A program made the position numbers and the translations under genes. Shown piece by piece: positions 25,648 to 34,387 of a stretch of DNA of 64,000 bases. Under the pieces are notes generated by a model. It made no database searches, was not told the DNA's origin, and was given only the letters and a program-made list of their open reading frames with translations. Position 1 is the first letter of the stretch. Every line of letters starts with the position of its first letter. The DNA comes from Galactobacter caseinivorans (lineage in GTDB: Bacteria; Actinomycetota; Actinomycetes; Actinomycetales; Micrococcaceae), in assembly GCF_003640665.1 (NCBI RefSeq), contig NZ_QQXL01000006.1:62001-126000 (forward strand), in the 5' to 3' direction.

Positions 25648-26700
25648 ATGGCCCTGCGTTCCCCCCTTCCCGTGAAGAACGGTGTGAACGCCACCCGCCT
25701 GCACCTGCCGCTGGAGGGGCCGTGGCCCACCATTCAGGATTACGTCCTGTCCCGCTTTGGGCACGTGGACGCGGCAGGGCTTCGGCGGCGCTTTGCGAGC
25801 GGCGAGGTGCGGGGCATCGGCGGCACGGTGATCGAAGCCGCGACGGCGCTGGGCGCGCACGAGTTCATTTGGTATTACCGGGACGCGCCACAGGAAAACC
25901 CGGTGCCGTTTCATGAGCACATCCTGCACCTCGATGCGGATTTGTTGGCGGTAGATAAACCACATTTCCTCCCCACCACTCCTGGCGGTCGCTTTGTGCA
26001 GCAATCAGCCTTGGTGCGCCTGCGGAATCGGCTTGGCCTGCCGCACCTGACCCCCATGCACCGCTTGGACCGCGCCACGGCCGGCGTCATTCTTTTTTCC
26101 GTTCGCCCAGAGACTCGCGGAGACTACCAATACCTGTTTGAGCGCCGCGGGATTCGCAAAGAATACGAGGCGGTGTCCGCGCTTCCCACGGGGTGGGATC
26201 CGCAGCGTCCCGCTCTGGCCCAGACCCCGCTGCCCCTGACCTACCGCAACCACATCGACAAGGTCAAGGGCACGCTGCGCGTGGTGGTCAGCGAGGACAA
26301 GGACCCCAACGCGGAGAGCATCGTGGAGCTGATCGGCACCGGAATCAGCGCCGGAACGCACGCAGGCCTGCCCGTGCTGCACACCCGGCTGCGCCCGCGC
26401 TCCGGGCGCACCCACCAGCTGCGCGTGCACCTCGCGGCGCTGGGCGCCGGGATCCTGAACGACGCCTTCTACCCGGACCTCTGGGACGAGGCACCAGATG
26501 ACTACGCCCGCCCCTTACAGCTCCTGGCCCGTTCCATCGCGTTCACGGATCCGCTGAGCGGACGGGAGCGCTCCTTCCGCTCGGTGCGCAGGCTTTCCGA
26601 GCTGCCTGCGCAACCAGGGCCATCAGGGCTACCCGGGCTACCCGGGCTACCCGGGCTACCCGCAGTGTCAGCAGTACCTGCGGCGGTGGCCACGCCGTGA
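25648..26700 (+). CDS. RluA-family pseudouridine synthase
   Basis: ATG at 25648. Contains HRLDRATAGVILFS with the catalytic Asp and RLRPRSGRTHQLRVHLAALGAGILND near the C-terminus. The N-terminal 90 residues replace an S4 domain with a degenerate one (IQDYVLSRFGHVDAAGLRRRFASGEV). It isomerises uridine in rRNA or tRNA; the target cannot be told. The C-terminal tail is a 9-bp-repeat-encoded GLPGLPGLPGLP. The stop overlaps the next gene's GTG. Confidence 0.9.
   Translation: MALRSPLPVKNGVNATRLHLPLEGPWPTIQDYVLSRFGHVDAAGLRRRFASGEVRGIGGTVIEAATALGAHEFIWYYRDAPQENPVPFHEHILHLDADLLAVDKPHFLPTTPGGRFVQQSALVRLRNRLGLPHLTPMHRLDRATAGVILFSVRPETRGDYQYLFERRGIRKEYEAVSALPTGWDPQRPALAQTPLPLTYRNHIDKVKGTLRVVVSEDKDPNAESIVELIGTGISAGTHAGLPVLHTRLRPRSGRTHQLRVHLAALGAGILNDAFYPDLWDEAPDDYARPLQLLARSIAFTDPLSGRERSFRSVRRLSELPAQPGPSGLPGLPGLPGLPAVSAVPAAVATP
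26626..26661 (+). repeat. Four tandem GGGCTACCC units in the pseudouridine synthase tail
   Basis: Four exact 9-bp copies encode GLP-repeats. The number of units may vary by slippage without changing frame. Confidence 0.85.
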
Positions 26701-27335
26701 ATCTCCTGGCGCCGGACACCCTTGGCTGGTGGTTTTATCCCGTCACGTTCATCCTCAACGTGCTGGATTCCTTCCTGCCCCCGCTCCCACAGGAGCTCTT
26801 TGTGCTGGCCATCGGGCCGCTCACGCAGACACACCAAATTGCCCTGTGGCCGGCCATGTTCATTGCGTGGATCGCGAACGTGCTGGGAGATGCCTGGCTG
26901 GCCTGGGTGGTGGCCCGGCATCGGCACCGGCTGGAGCGCTGGCGGTGGGGCCGGTGGTTGCTGCGCAAGGCAGGCGCCGGGCTCGCGGCACTGGGCCAGC
27001 GCGGGGCCTTTGGGGTGCTCGCTGGGCTGCGCTTTGTCTCCGGCGGGCGCACCGCATCCTTTGTGGCCGCAGGGCTGGCGGGCACCTCGCAACGCACCAT
27101 TTGGGCCGCCACCTCGGTGGGGTCAGCGGCCTGGGTCGGTTTCATGGTGATTCTGGGCCAATTGACCCATAACGCCACGGGTCTCCCGGCGTGGGGTTCC
27201 GCGATCCTGGGCATGATCATCGGTACGCTGATTGGGGCCGTACCTGCGCTAATTGCGTGGTGGCGGCGCCGTCACGGCAAGGGGAACACCGATGATCAGA
27301 CCGGCGCGTCAAGAAGAGCCAAACGAGGCGAATGA
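26697..27335 (+). CDS. DedA/VTT-like membrane protein
   Basis: GTG start overlaps the upstream stop (GTGA). The 212-aa protein has about five membrane segments and the pattern VLDSFLPPLPQELFVLAIG ... AWIANVLGDAWLAWVVARH ... GLRFVSGGRTASFVAAGLAGTS, matching DedA-family features (an early loop with E, and the G.R..PG-like segment). DedA proteins flip lipids or affect membrane homeostasis. Basic C-terminus. Confidence 0.75.
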   Translation: MNLLAPDTLGWWFYPVTFILNVLDSFLPPLPQELFVLAIGPLTQTHQIALWPAMFIAWIANVLGDAWLAWVVARHRHRLERWRWGRWLLRKAGAGLAALGQRGAFGVLAGLRFVSGGRTASFVAAGLAGTSQRTIWAATSVGSAAWVGFMVILGQLTHNATGLPAWGSAILGMIIGTLIGAVPALIAWWRRRHGKGNTDDQTGASRRAKRGE

Positions 27336-28560
27336 GGCCTCGGCCTCCGACGCGCCAGAAACACTGCGGTTCCCCCCTCGGGAGCGCGCCACCACGGTGC
27401 GCCGCCCCGATCGCAACGCCCCCTTTGACCTGCAGGGCGAGCAGGCGCATGTGGACTCCGAGGTGGAGTCCCGCGCCGCACTGGAGCTAGGCAAGGAACG
27501 CGCCCGTGAGATCGCGGAGCGCGAGGACGCCATCCGCCAGGCCCGCGCGGCTCTTGCCGGCGCCGCCCCGCAACCTGATCTGGCCGCCGTCGTCTGGGAC
27601 GCCCACGAGGCCATCATCCGCTCCCGCACCGCCCCGGATGATGCCGAGCGCCCGCAGTACGTTCCCATCGCGCATGCCAGCCGCGGCATCACTGCCAAGC
27701 AGCCCATCGAGGCGCTCCCAGCCTCCGTCTACGTGGCGCCGTACAACCTTCCCGAGCGCTCGGTGAACCCGCGCCAGACCCCACTTGACCTGCTGCGCCG
27801 CGTGCTGGTCAGCGGATCCGCGATCACCTTCCTGATCCTCTCCTTGCTTCTCCTGGCCGGCGGCGGGACAGCCGCGGCCTTTGGCGCCGGGACTGCCCTG
27901 CTTGCCCCGCTGGCTCCCGCGCTTCTGATGTGGCCCGTGATGGCGCTGGGGCTCACTGCCCTGGCCGCCCACGAGTGGGTCCCGGATCAGCTCTCCGCGC
28001 GGCGCCAGCGCTCCATCGGCGTCCCCGTCACCCTGGCCTCACTGGCCGGGATCGCCTGGTGCCTCACCGCGGCATCCGGCCAGATGTGGGGCGCACTGCT
28101 GAGCTCCTTGGTGCTCTTCGCCGCCGCGTGGGAGGCCCTGAGACGGCTGAACCTCCTGACGGCGCGCACCCGTCGCGAGCGCTGGCTGACGGACGCTCCG
28201 GTGGAGTTTGCGCTCGGTTTCTCCGCCTTCGTGACGGCCTGGACCGCGTCCGCCGTGGTCACCTCCTGGGGCTGGGCCCTGGCCCCAGAGGCACTCTGGG
28301 CCTCGCTCACCCTGCTGGCCGTCGCGCTGCCCGTCTGCCTGGCGGGCATGAGCGAGCGCGGGCGCATCGTCCCCGCCCTCGCCTTTGCTTGGGGCGCGGT
28401 GTGGCTCATGGCCGCGCGCATCTTTGGCGATATCAACGACCCCACCGTCATGGTGCTCTCCGGCCTGTGCGCCGTCGTGGCCCTGCTCACCGCTTTGGCT
28501 CGCCGCCAGGAGATATCGCATACTGAGCGCGTGGCCCTGCAGGGCTACACCGAACGCTGA
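27292..28560 (+). CDS. Hypothetical membrane protein with long cytoplasmic N-terminus (422 aa)
   Basis: ATG at 27292 has AAGGGG upstream and overlaps the previous gene by 44 bp. Residues 1-170 are charged and helical (ALELGKERAREIAEREDAIRQARAAL may form a coiled coil); residues about 175-410 hold eight or nine hydrophobic spans. No family recognised. The arrangement suggests co-expression with the DedA-like gene. Confidence 0.65.
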   Translation: MIRPARQEEPNEANEASASDAPETLRFPPRERATTVRRPDRNAPFDLQGEQAHVDSEVESRAALELGKERAREIAEREDAIRQARAALAGAAPQPDLAAVVWDAHEAIIRSRTAPDDAERPQYVPIAHASRGITAKQPIEALPASVYVAPYNLPERSVNPRQTPLDLLRRVLVSGSAITFLILSLLLLAGGGTAAAFGAGTALLAPLAPALLMWPVMALGLTALAAHEWVPDQLSARRQRSIGVPVTLASLAGIAWCLTAASGQMWGALLSSLVLFAAAWEALRRLNLLTARTRRERWLTDAPVEFALGFSAFVTAWTASAVVTSWGWALAPEALWASLTLLAVALPVCLAGMSERGRIVPALAFAWGAVWLMAARIFGDINDPTVMVLSGLCAVVALLTALARRQEISHTERVALQGYTER

Positions 28561-28592
28561 CCCGCGCAGCGCGGCACCCACTGGAAGTGAAC

Positions 28593-29330
28593 ATGAAGCC
28601 CTACTTGTTGCTGTCCACCCGCACGGATGACGTAATCTCCGCGGATGAACTGCGCAGCGTCACCGAGCTCTCCGGCCTGGCCCCGGAGTACGTGGAACAG
28701 TGGCGCCTTGAGCGCATGCCTCTACCCCCGGTGCTCGACGCCGCGTGGCTGGCTCAGTATTCCGGCGTCATCTTGGGCGGTAGCCCCTTTACCTCCTCCG
28801 ACACGGACCGCTCCGACACGCAGATCCGGGTAGAGGCAGACCTGGAGCGCCTGCTGCGGGTGGTATTGGACGGGGACACCGCGTTCCTTGGCCTCTGCTA
28901 CGGCGTGGGCATGCTGGCCCGCGTGGCCGGCGGCGTCGTGGATCGCTCCTACCCGGAGCCCGTGGGGCTCACCACCGTGCGCGTGAGTGATCACGGCGCC
29001 GTGGACCCGCTGCTGGCCGGCGTTCCCGTGACCTTTGATGCCTTTGTGGGGCACAAGGAGGCCACGTCCAGACTGCCGGAATCCGCGGTCCTCCTGGCCA
29101 GTTCCGGACCGGCACCCGTGCAGATGTACCGGATCGGCAAGAACGTGTACGCCACGCAGTTCCACCCTGAGCTGGATGGGCAGGGGCTGGCCAAGCGCAT
29201 TGAGGCGTACAAGCATGCCGGTTACTTTGACCCCTCGGACGCCGCGGAGTTGACGGAGATGGCGCTGAACTCCGATGTGTCCCACGCACGCAAGGTGCTT
29301 CGCAACTTCGTCAGCCGCTACCAGCGCTGA
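28593..29330 (+). CDS. Class I glutamine amidotransferase domain protein (245 aa)
   Basis: GATase1 triad: Cys102 in FLGLCYGVGM, His191 and Glu193 in QFHPELD. ATG at 28593 is preferred over GTG two codons earlier because GGAAG sits 6 nt before it. The family of stand-alone GuaA-like amidotransferases releases ammonia from glutamine or hydrolyses gamma-glutamyl bonds; the partner is unknown. C-terminal helices SDAAELTEMALNSDVSHARKVLRNF extend past the domain. Confidence 0.87.
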   Translation: MKPYLLLSTRTDDVISADELRSVTELSGLAPEYVEQWRLERMPLPPVLDAAWLAQYSGVILGGSPFTSSDTDRSDTQIRVEADLERLLRVVLDGDTAFLGLCYGVGMLARVAGGVVDRSYPEPVGLTTVRVSDHGAVDPLLAGVPVTFDAFVGHKEATSRLPESAVLLASSGPAPVQMYRIGKNVYATQFHPELDGQGLAKRIEAYKHAGYFDPSDAAELTEMALNSDVSHARKVLRNFVSRYQR

Positions 29331-29464
29331 TTAGCCCTGGCCCCAAGGCCGCCTGTACCTGCACGAAGCGGCATCGGCGCCATTAAACCAGCCATTTGAT
29401 CAATGCGTACTTTCTGGTAACGTCCTTCCCTGGGACATCAGAAGTAGGGGAAGACCGCGGGACA

Positions 29465-29960
29465 GTGGATTCGATCAAAGGTGATGAAGGGGTTGCCGGC
29501 TCCCTGGTGCGCGTCGCCCAAGCGGCAGCAAAAACACTTCGCTCCCCAGGGCCCAGCCGACGGTCATCTGCGGAAAGCGCCCACGAAGTCTTCAACGACG
29601 GATTTGCCAAGGTTTTCGAGGGCATCTGCCGCTCAGAGAGCACTGATCGCGGCAGGGCAAGGCGAAGGCCGAGGACCCCCAGCATTGAACAACCCGACTT
29701 GGCTCACGGCCCCTCAGCCATCCGCGACACCGGTAGCAGAACCCGAGGTGTCTGCTTCGTTTTCCGAGGCCATCGGTGGTGACAACACAGCGACTATGCA
29801 CAACCTGACCAGCCCCGTGAAGTGGCCGGGCCCGCTTCAATGGGCTGCGGATCTTGATGGCCACAAGGCAACGGATGAAGTGGGAAACCTTAATCCACCG
29901 TCCATCACGGTCGATGCCCTCATCCGGATCATGCAAGGAAAGCAGGAGGACCTCCCGTGA
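29465..29960 (+). pseudogene. Helical WXG100-like leader gene of the lipoprotein array, +1 frameshift
   Basis: From GTG at 29465 one frame reads MDSIKGDEGVAGSLVRVAQAAAKTL ... AHEVFNDGFAKVFE to about 29620. The next frame then continues ASAAQRALIAAGQGEGRGPPALNNPTWLTAPQ ... VDALIRIMQGKQEDLP up to the stop at 29960. Dropping one base near 29620 joins them into about 165 residues: a helical N-terminus like ESX/LXG-type secreted proteins and a hydrophilic C-terminus. The stop overlaps the first lipoprotein GTG (GTGA), so they form one operon. Mutation or sequencing error cannot be told apart. Confidence 0.5.
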
Positions 29961-30709
29961 AAACCCGATCATGGGCACACAACGCACTGATCGTAGGGCT
30001 GAGCCTAGGATTTCTTCTCACCGGATGCACACCACCGGAGACCCAGAACACGCAACAGACTTCCCAAGAAAACCAAGGGGCACGTGACCTCTCCGGCGCG
30101 ACTAAAGCCGAGGCATACTCGGGGTCGCCGAAAGATCGCTACGCCAAGGCTGGTGAGCGCTACAAGGAACTCAACGCGTTCTACGTCGGCGTCCAGCGCG
30201 ACATCCACGCAGGCACTTGGCAGGACTCGCCAACACACAGCGGCGTCACACCAACTGAGGGATACAACTCCGGTATGAAACTCGACGGAGACGGCCAAGG
30301 TGACGATGGATCCGCCGATAGCTACACCTTCTGGCTCTCCCGGTTTTACACCCCCGATGAGCCCGTTGCTCAGGTCCTCGAGCGAACAGTGGAGGACTGG
30401 CGACGGCGCGGGTGGGATGTTAAGGAGAAGGTACCCGGCTCTCACCGTTTTGCCACGACGACACCCGAGGGATACTGGTTAGACATCAAAGTAAAGGGTG
30501 CCGGCACCATCGCTCTTCGAGCGTATAGCCCCGTATTCTGGGGCAGCTACGACGAACTGCTCGCTGCCGTCGCCGAGCGCCGTGACGCCGAGGATGAGGC
30601 CAAGGCCCCCGGTACCGTTTTTAATCGAGACCCGAAAACGAAGCAGGCCAGCCTCAAGCCCGGCGTGTACCGGCCCTTCCCGGCCTGGGACGCAGTACCC
30701 ACCACCTGA
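29957..30709 (+). CDS. Lipoprotein paralogue 1 of 4
   Basis: GTG start overlaps the previous stop. Signal peptide with lipobox LLTGC (Cys about 23). The mature part starts Thr/Gln/Asn-rich, then a conserved motif GSPKDRYAKAGERYKELNAFYVGVQRDIHAGTW, a variable centre and a fixed C-terminal KTKQASLKPGVYRPFPAWDAVPTT-type tail. Membrane-anchored and extracytoplasmic. No family named with confidence. The N-terminal half of its variable region matches copy 3 best and its C-terminal half matches copy 2. Confidence 0.8.
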   Translation: MKTRSWAHNALIVGLSLGFLLTGCTPPETQNTQQTSQENQGARDLSGATKAEAYSGSPKDRYAKAGERYKELNAFYVGVQRDIHAGTWQDSPTHSGVTPTEGYNSGMKLDGDGQGDDGSADSYTFWLSRFYTPDEPVAQVLERTVEDWRRRGWDVKEKVPGSHRFATTTPEGYWLDIKVKGAGTIALRAYSPVFWGSYDELLAAVAERRDAEDEAKAPGTVFNRDPKTKQASLKPGVYRPFPAWDAVPTT

Positions 30710-30758
30710 AGGGGCCGACCCCCTTCCTCGACGTGCCAGGAAAGCTGGAGGATCTGCT

Positions 30759-31511
30759 ATGAGAAACAAGATGTGGGGCCGCGGCGCCCTGATCGTAGGG
30801 CTGAGCCTAGGATTTCTTCTCACCGGATGCACACCACCGGAGACCCAGAACACGCAACAGACTTCCCAAGAAAACCAAGGGGCACGTGACCTCTCCGGCG
30901 CGACTAAAGCCGAGGCATACTCGGGGTCGCCGAAAGATCGCTACGCCAAGGCTGGTGCGCGCTACAAGGAACTCACCGCGTTCTTCACCGGCGTCCAGCG
31001 CGACATCCACGCGGGCACCTGGCTGGATTCGCCGACCCATAGTGACTTCATTCCCGACCCGGGATACAACTCCGGCATGAAGCTCGACGGCGATGGCCGT
31101 AGCGAAGACGGAAATGCTGATAGCTACACCTTCTGGGTTTCACGCTTCTACACGCCCGAGGAGCCCGTCGCTAAGGTCCTTCAGCGAACAGTGCAAGCCT
31201 GGCGAGAGCGTGGGTGGGAGGTAGCGGAGAAGGTGCCTGGCTCCCAGCGTTTCGCCACGACGACGCCCGAAGGTTACTGGTTAGACATCAAAGTTAACGG
31301 TGCCGGCACCATCGCTCTGCGGGCGTATAGCCCTGCCTTTTGGGGCAGCTACGACGAACTGCTCACGGCGGTCGCCGAGCGCCGTGACGCCGAATATCAG
31401 GCCAAGGCGCCTGGCACAGTGTTCAAGGAAGACCCGAAAACGAAGCAGGCCAGCCTCAAGCCCGGCGTGTACCGGCCCTTCCCGGCCTGGGACGCTGTGC
31501 CCACCACCTAA
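30759..31511 (+). CDS. Lipoprotein paralogue 2 of 4
   Basis: ATG start after GGAGGA; 250 aa, lipobox LLTGC. The first 45 residues are nearly identical to copy 1 after MRNKMWGRGALIVGLSL. Its centre (RYKELTAFFTGV, PTHSDFIPDPGYNSGM, GDGRSEDGNADSYTFW) groups with copy 4, while WLDIKVNGAGTIALRAYSP groups with copy 1. Spacing from copy 1 is 802 bp start to start. Confidence 0.8.
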   Translation: MRNKMWGRGALIVGLSLGFLLTGCTPPETQNTQQTSQENQGARDLSGATKAEAYSGSPKDRYAKAGARYKELTAFFTGVQRDIHAGTWLDSPTHSDFIPDPGYNSGMKLDGDGRSEDGNADSYTFWVSRFYTPEEPVAKVLQRTVQAWRERGWEVAEKVPGSQRFATTTPEGYWLDIKVNGAGTIALRAYSPAFWGSYDELLTAVAERRDAEYQAKAPGTVFKEDPKTKQASLKPGVYRPFPAWDAVPTT

Positions 31512-31560
31512 AGGGGCCGACCCCCTTCCTCGACGTTCCAGGAAAGCTGGAGGAACTGCT

Positions 31561-32310
31561 ATGAGAAACAAGATGTGGGGCCGCGGCGCCCTGATCGTAG
31601 GACTGAGCCTAGGATTTCTCCTCACCGGATGCACACCACAGGAGGCCGGGAACATGCAACAGACTTCTCAAGAAAACCAAGGGGCACGTGACCTCTCCGG
31701 CGCGACTAAAGCCGAGGCATACTCGGGGTCGCCGAAAGATCGCTACGCCAAGGCTGGTGAGCGCTACAAGGAACTCAACGCGTTCTACGTCGGCGTCCAG
31801 CGCGACATCCACGCAGGCACTTGGCAGGACTCGCCAACACACAGCGGAGTCACACCAACCGAAGGATACAACTCCGGAATGGAACTCATCGGGGATGGCC
31901 AAGGCGACGATGGATCCGCCGACAGCTACACCTTCTGGCTCACCCGGTTCTACACCCCCGATGAGCCCGCAACGAACGTCCTTGAGCGAACGGTGGAGGA
32001 CTGGCGGCAGCGAGGATGGGAGGTAGCGGAGCCAGTGCCGGGCGCACAACGTTTCACCACGACCTCCCCGGAGGGTTACGGGTTAGAGATATCAGTATCC
32101 GACGGCACCTTCGAGTTACGCGCCTTCAGCCCGGTTTACTGGGGCAGCTACGACGAACTGCTCACGGCGGTCGCCGAGCGCCGTGACGCCGAATATCAGG
32201 CCAAGGCGCCTGGCACAGTGTTCAAGGAAGACCCGAAAACGAAGCAGGCCAGCCTCAAGCCCGGCGTGTACCGGCCCTTCCCGGCCTGGGACGCAGTACC
32301 CACCACCTGA
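31561..32310 (+). CDS. Lipoprotein paralogue 3 of 4
   Basis: ATG start, GGAGGA Shine-Dalgarno, 249 aa, lipobox LLTGC. First half (GERYKELNAFYVGV, THSGVTPTEGYNSGM, GDGQGDDGSADSYTFWL) matches copy 1; the later part (EVAEPVPGAQRFTTTSPEGYGLEISVSDGTFELRAFSP) matches copy 4. The tail is the same as in all copies. Confidence 0.8.
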   Translation: MRNKMWGRGALIVGLSLGFLLTGCTPQEAGNMQQTSQENQGARDLSGATKAEAYSGSPKDRYAKAGERYKELNAFYVGVQRDIHAGTWQDSPTHSGVTPTEGYNSGMELIGDGQGDDGSADSYTFWLTRFYTPDEPATNVLERTVEDWRQRGWEVAEPVPGAQRFTTTSPEGYGLEISVSDGTFELRAFSPVYWGSYDELLTAVAERRDAEYQAKAPGTVFKEDPKTKQASLKPGVYRPFPAWDAVPTT

Positions 32311-32359
32311 AGAGGCCGACCCCCTTCCTCGACGTGCCAGGAAAGCTGGAGGAACTGCT

Positions 32360-33109
32360 ATGAGAAACAAGATGTGGGGCCGCGGCGCCCTGATCGTAGG
32401 ACTGAGCCTAGGATTTCCTCTCACCGGATGCACACCACCGGAGGCCCAGAACACGCAACAGACGTCCCAAGAAAACCAAGGGGCACGTGACCTCTCCGGA
32501 GCGACCAAAGCCGAGGCATACTCGGGGCCGCCGAAAGATCGCTACGCCAAGGCTGGTGCGCGCTACAAGGAACTCACCGCGTTCTACGCCGGCGTCCAGC
32601 GCGACATCCACGCAGGTACTTGGCAGGACTCACCCACCCACAGCGACTTCATTCCCAGCCCGGGGTACAACTCCGGGATGAAACTCGACGGCGACGGGCG
32701 CAGCAAAGACGGGTTGGCCGATAGCTACACCTTTTGGACCACCCGGTTCTTCACTCCCGATGAGCCCGTCACTAAGGTCCTCGAGAGAACGGTGGAGGGC
32801 TGGCGACGGCGCGGCTGGGAGGTAGCGGAGCCGGTTCCCGGTGCCCCACGTTTCACCACGACGACGCCCGAAGGGTACTGGCTAGAGATATCAGAATCAG
32901 GCGGCACCGTCGAGTTGCGCGCATATAGCCCCGTGTTCTGGGGTAGCTACAACGAGTTATTGCGGGAGGTCGCCGAGCGCCGTGACGCCGAATATCAGGC
33001 CAAGGCGCCTGGCACAGTGTTCAAGGAAGACCCGAAAACGAAGCAGGCCAGCCTCAAGCCCGGCGTGTACCGGCCCTTCCCAGCCTGGGACGCTGTGCCC
33101 ACCCGCTAG
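32360..33109 (+). CDS. Lipoprotein paralogue 4 of 4
   Basis: ATG start, 249 aa. The lipobox reads FPLTGC rather than FLLTGC, which should still be processed. Centre groups with copy 2 (THSDFIPSPGYNSGM, GDGRSKDG), later part with copy 3 (WLEISESGGTVELRAYSP). Last gene of the array; the final residues are PTR instead of PTT. Confidence 0.8.
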   Translation: MRNKMWGRGALIVGLSLGFPLTGCTPPEAQNTQQTSQENQGARDLSGATKAEAYSGPPKDRYAKAGARYKELTAFYAGVQRDIHAGTWQDSPTHSDFIPSPGYNSGMKLDGDGRSKDGLADSYTFWTTRFFTPDEPVTKVLERTVEGWRRRGWEVAEPVPGAPRFTTTTPEGYWLEISESGGTVELRAYSPVFWGSYNELLREVAERRDAEYQAKAPGTVFKEDPKTKQASLKPGVYRPFPAWDAVPTR

Positions 33110-33145
33110 GGAATACTCCGGCGCCATGGCCTGTTGCCCACTGCC

Positions 33146-34261
33146 GTGAGCCATTTTCTGATGAACCCCGTGACCCTCCCCTCCCCCGCCGGCCCCGGGC
33201 TTGAGCTACGCAACCGCGCCTTCATTGCGCCGATGTGCCAGTACTCGGTTGAGGCTGAGGACGGCGTACCCACGGACTGGCATCTGGCGCACCTTGGCGC
33301 CTTTGCCGCCGGCGGTTTCTCCTTGGTCACCGCGGAGGCCACCGCCGTGGAGGCCCGCGGGCGCATTTCTGCGCGGGACCTTGGCCTCTGGGACGACTCC
33401 CAGGTGCCCGCGCACCGCCGCATCACTGACTTTGTGCACTCCCAGGGCGCAGCGGCCGCAGTGCAGCTGGGCCACGCGGGCGGCAAGGCCTCCACCCACC
33501 CGTGGCTGCCCGGCGCGGCGGAGGGCACGGTTCCGGCGTCCGACGGCGGCTGGGCCACGGTCGGGGCCACGGACGCGCCGGTCCTCCCGGACCTAGACGC
33601 ACCCCACGCTTTGAGCGAGGAGGAGCTGGGTCTGCTGGTGCAGGCTTGGGCGGACGCCGCCCGCCGCGCGGATACGGCGGGCTATGACGCCATCCAGATC
33701 CACGCCGCCCACGGCTACCTGCTGCACCAGTTCCTCTCCCCCTTGAACAACACGCGCACGGACGGCTACGGCGGCGATGAGCGCGGACGCACCCGCCTGC
33801 TGCGTGAGGTGGTGGCGGCGGTGCGCGCCGCCTGGCCCGCGCACAAGGCCCTCGGCATCCGTTTCAGCGGCACCGACTGGGTGGACGGCGGCTGGGACGT
33901 GGACGCCACGGCCCGCATGGCCGGCGAGCTGGTGCGTGAGCACGGCGTGGGTTGGGTTGACCTCTCCTCCGGCGGCCTGGGCGGTCCGGCTGCCATCCCG
34001 GTGGGCCCGGGCTACCAGGTGTCCCTGGCGGATCATGTGCGGGCGGAACTGGCCGGCACGGACGCCGTGGTCTCCGCGGTGGGTCTGATCCACAACGCCA
34101 TGCAGGCGGAGACCATCCTGGCCACCGGCCAGGCGGATGCCGTCAGCATTGGGCGCGCGGCGCTCCGGGATCCGCACTGGGCGGCGCACGCGGCCAGCGA
34201 TCTGCGCGTGTCAGCGGCGGACTCCCCCGCCGCGGATCAGTACTGGCGAGCCAACTGGTAA
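33146..34261 (+). CDS. Old yellow enzyme family NADH:flavin oxidoreductase (YqjM-like)
   Basis: TIM-barrel FMN enzyme: LRNRAFIAPMCQYSVEAEDGVPTDWHLAHLGAFAAGG is the YqjM-type N-terminus with the active-site Cys in PMCQYS. HAAHGYLLHQFLSPLNNTRTDGYGG and SIGRAALRDPHWAAHAA complete the signature. It reduces activated C=C bonds with NAD(P)H. GTG at 33146 and ATG at 33161 are both possible starts; the former gives a more usual N-terminal length. Confidence 0.92.
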   Translation: MSHFLMNPVTLPSPAGPGLELRNRAFIAPMCQYSVEAEDGVPTDWHLAHLGAFAAGGFSLVTAEATAVEARGRISARDLGLWDDSQVPAHRRITDFVHSQGAAAAVQLGHAGGKASTHPWLPGAAEGTVPASDGGWATVGATDAPVLPDLDAPHALSEEELGLLVQAWADAARRADTAGYDAIQIHAAHGYLLHQFLSPLNNTRTDGYGGDERGRTRLLREVVAAVRAAWPAHKALGIRFSGTDWVDGGWDVDATARMAGELVREHGVGWVDLSSGGLGGPAAIPVGPGYQVSLADHVRAELAGTDAVVSAVGLIHNAMQAETILATGQADAVSIGRAALRDPHWAAHAASDLRVSAADSPAADQYWRANW

Positions 34262-34387
34262 TCCAAGCCAGAGCGGCGTCGAACGTCTAAGGCGCCACAC
34301 GTCGCTCCGCATTCAGCGCACCGCACAAGATCTCACGCATCGGCGCGGGACCTGTGCGGGGCGGCCGCTCTGCGGTATCAATGAGAT

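Noticed and set aside
27930-28526. Alternative plus-strand frame within the 422-aa membrane protein gene
   Set aside because: Arg/Gly-rich, no RBS and no homology; the main frame has a coherent membrane pattern.
30005-33154. Antisense genes opposite the lipoprotein array
   Set aside because: They are open only because of the sense codon bias, start and end at the same places in every repeat, and have no RBS or homology.
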